NCBI GenBank assembly: GCA_903921455.1
Contig: CAIXPZ010000168.1
Span: 1 to 22,029 of the forward strand
Origin: an uncultured Verrucomicrobia subdivision 3 bacterium
GTDB lineage: Bacteria; Verrucomicrobiota; Verrucomicrobiae; Limisphaerales; UBA11358
Reading direction: 5' to 3'
Length of the DNA stretch: 22,029 bases
The notes under the pieces were generated by a model. It was not told the DNA's origin. It did not search any database and saw nothing but the letters and a program-made list of their open reading frames with translations. A program made the position numbers and the translations under genes. Below are positions 6,229-16,300 of this stretch, piece after piece; the first letter of the stretch is position 1, and every line of letters starts with the position of its first letter.

Positions 6229-6696
6229 ATGAATATCGTTTTGGTCCAACCGGAAATCCCGCCGAACACCGGCAACGTGGCGCGACTTTGCGCCGCCACC
6301 CGCACCACGCTGCACCTCATCGAGCCGTTCGGCTTCAAGCTGGACGACACCCAGCTCAAGCGCGCGGGGATGGATTACTGGCAGCAGGTGACGTGGCGGC
6401 GCTGGCCGCACTGGAACGCCTTCGCCGAACAGGTGCCGGCGACGGCGCGGCTGTGGTTCGTGGAATCCGCCGGCCCGAAATGTTACAGCGAGGCGAAGTT
6501 TTCGCCCGACGATTATATCATCTTCGGCCGCGAGACGGCGGGATTGCCCAAACCATTACTGGAACAGCACCGCGAGAGCTGGCTGCGGATTCCGATGTTC
6601 AACGCCGAGTCGCGCTCGCTGAACCTGTCGAACTGCGTGGCGCTGGTGTTGTTCGAGGCGCTGCGGCAGCAGGGCTTTGCGGGGGAGATTCTCTAG
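6229..6696 (+). CDS. trmL: tRNA (cytidine/uridine-34 2'-O)-methyltransferase
   Basis: TrmL methylates the ribose of the wobble nucleotide in certain tRNA-Leu species using S-adenosylmethionine. The 155-residue length matches the family. The start MNIVLVQPEIPPNTGNVARLCA is the family N-terminus. The trefoil-knot SAM site is visible as DDYIIFGRETAGLP and IPMFNAESRSLNLSNCVALVLFEALRQ, with the tightly conserved SLNLSN turn. Its location 33 bases behind truA supports a tRNA-modification role. It converges on the site-2 protease gene with only nine bases between the stops, and no terminator hairpin is evident there. Confidence 0.94.
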   Translation: MNIVLVQPEIPPNTGNVARLCAATRTTLHLIEPFGFKLDDTQLKRAGMDYWQQVTWRRWPHWNAFAEQVPATARLWFVESAGPKCYSEAKFSPDDYIIFGRETAGLPKPLLEQHRESWLRIPMFNAESRSLNLSNCVALVLFEALRQQGFAGEIL

Positions 6697-6705
6697 GCGG
6701 GCCGG

Positions 6706-7347
6706 TCAGGCCACGCCGAAGATCCGCGCCAAAATCCCGAGCGTGCCGTAAGTCACCGCGCCCAGGAGGTGCCGCACCGGCGGGATGTTGATCAGCACGA
6801 TGATGATGATGAAGCCGAAGCGCGCGAAGTTGGCGTAAGTTTCGTGGCTCATGCCGGTTGCCACGCGCAGGACGTGCGAGCCGTCGAGCGGGGGAACGGG
6901 AATCAAATTGAAGAAGCACAGCACGAGGCTCAAGCCGGCCGCCTGCAGGCAAAAGTCGATCATTTCGCCGGAATGCACTGCCATGCCCACGCGCGCCAGC
7001 GCCACGAGGCCGACGGCAAGCAGCAGGTTCATCGCCGGTCCCGCCATGGTCACGAGGATGTCGTCGCGCTTGGGCTTGTTGAGGTTGTAGGGGTTCACCG
7101 GCACGGGTTTCGCCCAGCCGATGAGAAAGCGGCCCGCGCCCGGCATAAAAATCATTAGCAACGGCAGGAGTACGGTGCCGATCGGGTCGATATGCACGAC
7201 GGGGTTCAGCGAGACGCGGCCCTGCAGGCGGGCGGTGTCGTCGCCGCATTTCCAGGCGGTCCACGCATGGCCGTATTCGTGAAAGGTGAGCAGCGCCACC
7301 AGCATCAGATATTGGATCAGGCCGTCGGCAATCGCATTGGTATCCAT
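6706..7347 (-). CDS. Site-2 protease family intramembrane metalloprotease (M50)
   Basis: Enzymes of this family cut substrates inside the membrane. The zinc site is intact: HEYGH (His23, Glu24, His27 from the chosen start) inside the first helix and PVPPLDGSHVL (Asp155) in a later helix. About five to six hydrophobic segments surround these motifs, and no PDZ or CBS domain is attached, so it belongs to the compact FwdE/YwhC-like group, not RseP. The start at 7347 (MDTNAIADGL) was preferred. An in-frame ATG at 7428 would add 27 residues rich in Arg and Lys with no family similarity, and it would push the gene into the fabI leader. Substrate and regulation are unknown. Confidence 0.92.
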   Translation of the reverse strand: MDTNAIADGLIQYLMLVALLTFHEYGHAWTAWKCGDDTARLQGRVSLNPVVHIDPIGTVLLPLLMIFMPGAGRFLIGWAKPVPVNPYNLNKPKRDDILVTMAGPAMNLLLAVGLVALARVGMAVHSGEMIDFCLQAAGLSLVLCFFNLIPVPPLDGSHVLRVATGMSHETYANFARFGFIIIIVLINIPPVRHLLGAVTYGTLGILARIFGVA

Positions 7348-7437
7348 CGCGGGCAGTCTAATTTGCCCGGGGCGGCGAGTCGAGGCTGTGAATTTGCTTT
7401 GCGCGAACCGGCCCAAACGCTTTAACATCCGTCCGGT

Positions 7438-7468
7438 TCATCGATTCAACGATCCAACGAATTAGCAA
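7438..7468. repeat. attcaacga-type repeat in the fabI leader
   Basis: The words cgattcaacga and ccaacgaatta precede the fabI start and match the words of the inverted repeat between ruvX and truA. The two sites are about 2 kb apart, each directly ahead of a plus-strand gene without a Shine-Dalgarno sequence. Confidence 0.4.
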
Positions 7469-7470
7469 AT

Positions 7471-8241
7471 ATGTCACTACTCGCAGGAAAAACCGGTATT
7501 GTCTTCGGCGTCGCCAACAAACGCTCCATCGCCTGGGCCATCGCGCAGGCGTGGGCCAAGGAAGGCGCGAAACTCGCCTTCACCTATCAGGGCGAACGGG
7601 TGAAGGAAAATGTGGAGGAACTCGCCGGCACGTTTGGCGCGGACACCCTGATCCTGCCGTGCGACGTGACCAAGGACGAGGACATCGCGAATGTGTTCAA
7701 AGCCGTGGGTGAGAAATTCGGGAAACTCAATCTCCTCCTGCATTCCGTCGCGTTTGCCCCCAAAGCCGCGCTGGAAGGTCATTTTGTGGATACCACGCGC
7801 GAAGCGTATCTGGTCGCGCACAACGTGAGCGCCTATTCGCTCGTCGCGCTGGCGCGCGAAGCCGCCCCGCTGATGACCGACGGCGGCAGCATCATCGGCA
7901 TGAGCTATTTTGGCGCGGAAAAAGTCGTGCCGCACTACAACGTCATGGGCGTGGCCAAGGCGTCGCTCGAAGCCAGCACGCGCTATCTCGCCTACGATTT
8001 GGGTCCGAAGAAAATCCGCGTGAACTGCATCAGCGCCGGCCCGGTCAACACCCTCGCCGCGCGCGGCATCGCCGGCTTCAGCGCGATGCTCAAGACCTAC
8101 GAAGAGCGCTCGCCGCTGAAACGCAATCTGGTTCCCGAGGAACTGGGCGCCACCGGCGTTTTCCTCGCCAGCGATGGCGCGGCCTGCATCACCGGCCAGG
8201 TCATCTACGTGGACGGCGGCTACTCCATCATGGGGATGTGA
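7471..8241 (+). CDS. fabI: Enoyl-[acyl-carrier-protein] reductase (NADH)
   Basis: FabI reduces the trans-2-enoyl-ACP double bond, the last step of each fatty-acid elongation cycle. The 256-residue protein follows E. coli numbering: the cofactor loop GIVFGVANKRSIAWAIAQ at the N-terminus, Tyr146 in MSYFGAE, and the catalytic Tyr156 and Lys163 in HYNVMGVAKASLE. SAGPVNTLAARGI and the C-terminal TGQVIYVDGGYSIMGM are also typical. It is a standalone gene here, divergent from the site-2 protease and convergent with the polysaccharide locus. The AT-rich leader carries a short repeat and no clear Shine-Dalgarno sequence. The long lid-helix version of the family (FabV) is excluded by length. Confidence 0.97.
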   Translation: MSLLAGKTGIVFGVANKRSIAWAIAQAWAKEGAKLAFTYQGERVKENVEELAGTFGADTLILPCDVTKDEDIANVFKAVGEKFGKLNLLLHSVAFAPKAALEGHFVDTTREAYLVAHNVSAYSLVALAREAAPLMTDGGSIIGMSYFGAEKVVPHYNVMGVAKASLEASTRYLAYDLGPKKIRVNCISAGPVNTLAARGIAGFSAMLKTYEERSPLKRNLVPEELGATGVFLASDGAACITGQVIYVDGGYSIMGM

Positions 8242-8334
8242 GGTCCGAGCCGGACGGTATCAACAAAAAGGAAATCATGCGGAAAACCACCGTAAAAACC
8301 CATAATACAGTTGATATATAAGGGCGGAATGAGT

Positions 8335-8480
8335 TATACGGCCACTGTTTTGCAATCCCCGAATATCCGCCCCAATGGGGTTTAAAAAGTCATTACAGGC
8401 AACCGCTGGCAACCGACTAATTGGCTCAAACGTGGGATTGCGAACTGCTTGTCCAACGAACAAACCCACGAGGCCGTATA
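8335..8480. repeat. AT-rich intergenic segment bounded by a 9-base inverted repeat
   Basis: The gap between the convergent fabI and beta-galactosidase genes (8242-8491) holds no convincing gene. Within it, tatacggcc (8335-8343) and its exact complement ggccgtata (8472-8480) enclose a segment that is visibly richer in A and T than the flanking genes. Inside lie a tandem pair of ggcaaccg, a CCCC-AAT-GGGG hairpin followed by TTT (8370-8383, possible weak fabI terminator), and CGTGGG/CCCACG arms (8431-8436 and 8465-8470, possible weak terminator for the minus-strand locus). It may be a small mobile relic. Confidence 0.35.
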
Positions 8481-8491
8481 TTGAAGTTGAT

Positions 8492-11860
<3,369 letters not shown>

Positions 11861-11962
11861 TCAAAACATTTACCTTTTACGATAAGTCTGCTGGCCAATG
11901 GAAAGCCATTCTGCCTTCTCCAGTAGTAGTCGCACATCTTGCTTTGTGTATTTGGCACGCCC

Positions 11963-13276
11963 TCATTTCAGTGGGGCAGGCATTCCGTTGAGCAATGCCT
12001 TGCGCCAGACGGTTGACCGAGAGGTAAATGGAGCCTGCGTCTTATTATCGCCATGGTGATTGGCGTCGGGCATCGCCACCACTTCCTTTGGCATTTGGAT
12101 TTGGTTGATGGCGGCAAAGATTCCCGACGGCGCGGCGGTGGTATCAATCAACCCAAGGCCAATAAGCGACGGGCATTTGATCCGCGCCGCAAAATTCACG
12201 CCGTCGAAGTAACGGGACGTGTCCAACAATTTCTCTTTGTCATGCCCGTAGCCATGATCCACCCAGTAAGGCCAGCCGGGTTTCCGGCCTAGCATTCCAC
12301 CGGTGTTGTCGCAACCCGCCGGCACCAAAGCCAGCACCGCCGTGACTTTATGATTGAGACCCGCCGCCACGAAACTTTGCAGGCCACCTTGGCTGCTACC
12401 GGTGACGACAAGGGTTTTACCATCCCAGTCGGGTCGTTCGGAGAGATAGTCAACGGCGCGATAGCAGGCCAGGAACATGCGGAGAAAATAACTTTGCTCG
12501 CGATCATCGTTGCCGATGGCGGTGTAGTTTTTAAGCGCGTGCTGATTTAGGTCATCGTAAAATGACTGCGGCTCATTAATCGGCAAATCATGCGCCATGA
12601 TGTTCAAAACCAGCCAGCCCTCGGCGGCGCGGTCGGTGGCCCAGCTTTGATGCAGCGGATAAACCCCGGCCGATTGGACCATCAGCAGGGCGGGAAATCT
12701 TTGGCCCGCTGCCGGCCGCGCCAATTGTCCCCGGATATGTGTGCCGCGAATGTTGTCGAGCGTGATTTTCCAGTAAGCCACATTCGTCTTGCCGCTCGGC
12801 TCGGACTGGAGCACGGGATTCTCCGGAACGGTGGCCAGTTCGGCCAGCTTGGTGTTCCAGAAGGCGTCAAAATCTTCCGGACACGGCGAAGAGACCGGAA
12901 TCCGGGCGGGTGCGATGGCGGCTCCGGCTAAGGCTTGGATAGTTTGGTGGCCGGAGTTGGTGGCGTTAACTTCCGCAAGAACGGTTCCGGGTTCCGCTAG
13001 CGAGGTGTGAATGACGGCCCGGTTAGACTGAAAATCGACGGTGCCCTGGCCGATGACTGTGCCGCCGCCTTTCTTGAACACATACGTCGCATTCGTGAAG
13101 GACGACGCCTGGTCGCCCCGCAACTGCACCAGCCATACAATATCTTCGCTGGTTTGATAGGTGGCGTCAGGCTTGTTCGGGACCAGTGTGATGTCCGTCC
13201 CGGCAAAAGCCGTCGCGGAAACGACGGTTAATAAGAGAACGCGAACCTGATATTTTACGATCCAATGGTTTTTCAC
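11963..13276 (-). CDS. Secreted acetyl esterase of the AXE1/CE7-like alpha/beta-hydrolase group
   Basis: The 437-residue product has a cleavable signal peptide ending in SATAFA, then an Ig-like N-terminal domain (about 25-120), then an alpha/beta-hydrolase. The nucleophile elbow VTGSSQGG gives Ser295, with acid Asp378 in GLGLIDTTAAPSG and His407 or His408 in MPDANHHG. The classical RGQ oxyanion motif of CE7 enzymes is not seen; the equivalent place reads NIMAHDLP. Such enzymes remove acetyl groups from polysaccharides or oligosaccharides. The start is the GTG at 13276 because it begins the signal peptide. The frame continues upstream only into the end of the lyase gene. It lies 50 bases behind the lyase and 126 bases ahead of the galactosidase start, which fits one transcript. 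Substrate is unknown. Confidence 0.88.
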   Translation of the reverse strand: MKNHWIVKYQVRVLLLTVVSATAFAGTDITLVPNKPDATYQTSEDIVWLVQLRGDQASSFTNATYVFKKGGGTVIGQGTVDFQSNRAVIHTSLAEPGTVLAEVNATNSGHQTIQALAGAAIAPARIPVSSPCPEDFDAFWNTKLAELATVPENPVLQSEPSGKTNVAYWKITLDNIRGTHIRGQLARPAAGQRFPALLMVQSAGVYPLHQSWATDRAAEGWLVLNIMAHDLPINEPQSFYDDLNQHALKNYTAIGNDDREQSYFLRMFLACYRAVDYLSERPDWDGKTLVVTGSSQGGLQSFVAAGLNHKVTAVLALVPAGCDNTGGMLGRKPGWPYWVDHGYGHDKEKLLDTSRYFDGVNFAARIKCPSLIGLGLIDTTAAPSGIFAAINQIQMPKEVVAMPDANHHGDNKTQAPFTSRSTVWRKALLNGMPAPLK

Positions 13277-13326
13277 GAATATCTTAAAATATTTGGAGTA
13301 ATGACGACCTAGCCATCGTTGTAGTC

Positions 13327-16300
13327 TTACGGATAACGGAGCCGGAAAAACATCGTAGCGTTGACGGGGTTGATAGTTAGATTGGTTAAGGTTACTCCGG
13401 CAGTGCCTGCCACATCCACCCAATTGGTGCCCAAGCCGTGATTGAGGGCGTTAGTCTGTGATTGCAAAATCCACCCAAGATACCCCGCCGGCCAACTGAT
13501 CGTCAGCGTGGTGCCGCTGACGCTATAGCTGATCGGCGTGGGAGTCGTCGGGATAGTCGAGCCGGTCGCCACGCTCAACCGACCGGTGCCGGCGAAGTGA
13601 GTCGCATCCACGTGCGTGGCTCCGGAGCCTGTATTGCCCCACGTCCCCGCCGCCTGCAACAGCCCACCAATCACGAGCGCGTTGGCGGTGGACGTGGTGC
13701 CTGCCGGGAGACTCAGCTTCGCGCCGCCCGCCAGCGTGACGTTCGTGGTGACAGTCGTCTGCTGGCCGAGCGTGACGGTGCCGCCAGTGTTGTTGTCGGT
13801 CAGGGAATTGACCGTGACGGGGAGGCCGATGGTGGCTTGAGCCGCCGTGCCGTTGAACACATAGTTCGCCGTCGTGGACAAACTTGTGATCTTAAAATTA
13901 TAAACCGTGCAACCACTGTCGTTGGTAATCCCGTTCACATTGGCCGTGGTGAGCGTGCCGCCCGGGCTAAGTGTAAAGGTGTTATTGGCCGCGCCACCGA
14001 AACCGGCGATCACTTGCGCGCCGGCGATCAGGGTGCCTTTGACAGTGACTGCCAGCGTGCCGTTAAAGAACGTCATCCCCGTGCTACATCCGGAAATGTC
14101 CAGAGTCGTGCCGGTGTTCACGCTGACCGAGACTTTGTTCAATGAAACATCCCCCGAACCCGTCCACAAACTGGGCGTGCCGTTGAAAATCATTACGCTA
14201 GCCACCGCCGGAGTTCCGCCCACTCTCATGATGGAACCGTAGTTGGCAAGGTTGCAGTTGAGCATGAGCATCTGATTAGTGCCGTTATAGCTCAGGGAGA
14301 ACTGCGCGCCCGCATTGATGGTCATTGAATTGATCGTATTACTCCCATCCAAGGCAACATAACCCACGCCCGTCGTGGCAATCATGACATCGTTGGTGCT
14401 CACCGGCACCACTCCGCCAAGCCAGGTCGCAGGCAGGCTCCACGGACCGCCGTTGGTGGTGCTGACAATGCCGGACTGACTCACGAAAAGGACGGGAACG
14501 GTTTGGGGTAGAGTAACTGAATCCGTCGTGTCCGTGGCGGTGAAATAATCTGCACCAACAGTAATAGATTTGACCGCGAAGGTCACGGCTCCGGAAGCGT
14601 CGCTGGCACCGGAGGGTGGACCGATGATGGGCGTGCCCGGCCCGGAAGATTGGACCAGCGAGACGGTCTTGCCAGAAACCGGATTGCTATTCACATCCGT
14701 CAAAGTGACGGTGATCGTCGAGGTGGCTAAGCCGTCGGCCCGCACGATGGTGGGCGAGGCTGTGACTGTGGATTGTGCCGTTGTGGGCGGTCCCGCCGTG
14801 TAGGTTACTATCGAAGACGAGGCGCCGACCGCGGTCCCCACCGCCGTGCCAATCATCGTCGCGGTGAAGGTGCCAGAGCCGATCGTCGTCAACGAAGTGA
14901 CCGTCGCCGTGTAAGTGCCGTCGCCATTGTCCGTGGTGCTGCCAATCGTGCCGGTGCCGGACGCCCGGGAAATCACCACCGTGGAACCGCCCAGCATCAA
15001 CAGGTGGCTATTCGCGTCATAGGTCTGCACCGTGATTAGTTGAGTGCTGACACCGTCCGCCGGGATGGACGCGGTGGCCGGACTGATTGTCGAGTGCGCC
15101 GCGTCCGCCGGGCCGTTCGCCACACTCAGCCGGCCGGTGCCGGCAAAGTGGATAGCGTCAATGTGCGCGGCTCCCGAACCCGTATTGCCCCAGGTTCCAA
15201 ACGACTGGATTACTCCGCCAATCATGAGCATTGGCGTCGTGGAAGTGGTCCCCGCCGGCAAACTCAGCTTCGCACCACCCGCCAGCGTGACGCTTGCGGC
15301 GACCGTCGTTTGCTGGCCGAGCGTCACCGTGCCGCCGGTATTGTTGTCGGTCAGGGAATTGACCGTGGCCGGCAGGCCCAGCGTGCTTTGATTAGCCGTG
15401 CCGTTGAAAACATAGTTCGCCGCCGGGGACAAGTTGACGGCATTAAAATTGTAAACCGTGCAACTGCTGTCGTTGGTAATCCCGTTCACGTTGGCGCTGA
15501 CGAGCGTGCCCCCCGCCGCCAGGGTGAACGATGGACTGGTGGATAAATTGCCGTTGATCACTTGTGTCCCCGCAACCAGGGTGCCATTGACGGTTAATGC
15601 CAGTGTTCCGCCCTGGAACAACAGTCCGCTGGTCAGTCCTGAAATATCCAAAGTCGCGCCGGCGTTCACGGTGACGCTGATTTTGTTCGTCGAAATATTT
15701 CCCGATCCCGTCCATAGACTGGACGTGCCGTTGAAAATCATCGTATTGGCAGCAGCTGGAGTTCCTCCGACTCGGATGAAGGAACCGTTGTTGGCCAGGT
15801 TGCCATCGATCATGAGCGTCTCATTGGTGCCGTTGTTGCTCATCGAGAACCTGGCTCCCGCATTGATGATCAGCGAATGGACCGTGTTACTGCCGTCCAG
15901 ATAGACCGAACCGGAACCAGACGTGGCAATCACGACATCATCGGTGCTCGCCGGCACCGACCCGCTAACCCAAGTCGTGGGTGCGCTCCAGGGACCGCCG
16001 CTGGTCGTGCTGGATCTGGCGATGGTAAACTGCGCCTGAAACGAACGTCCCTGCGCGCCGCTGACGGCGACCGAGACGACAATCTGCGGCGACAATGACA
16101 AGACCGTCACGCCGGGATCGGCGGCAATCAAGGCCGTGGCATAACGATTGAGCGTGACCGTAATCGCACCGGTGTTCGTCTGCGTCGGGTCGGACACCGC
16201 CAGTTCCAGCAAGCGGTTGGTCTCACTGGTGACAACGGCGGCCTTCCGGTTGCTGGTGATGAAGTCCACAGTATTCGTTCCGTCGCTCCAGAAATTGGCA

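Noticed and set aside
8275..8469. A 64-residue minus-strand frame in the fabI-galactosidase gap
   Set aside because: It has no ribosome site and no recognisable pattern, and it spans the hairpins and AT-rich repeat-like segment, so it is more likely intergenic DNA.
13277..13423. Upstream 49-residue extension of the esterase from an ATG at 13423
   Set aside because: It overlaps the 3' end of the lyase gene and has no signal-peptide or domain features. A signal peptide begins at the GTG at 13276.
14570..15904. Several plus-strand frames opposite the lyase tail with similar translations
   Set aside because: Their mutual similarity simply reflects the repeated beta-helix modules on the minus strand.
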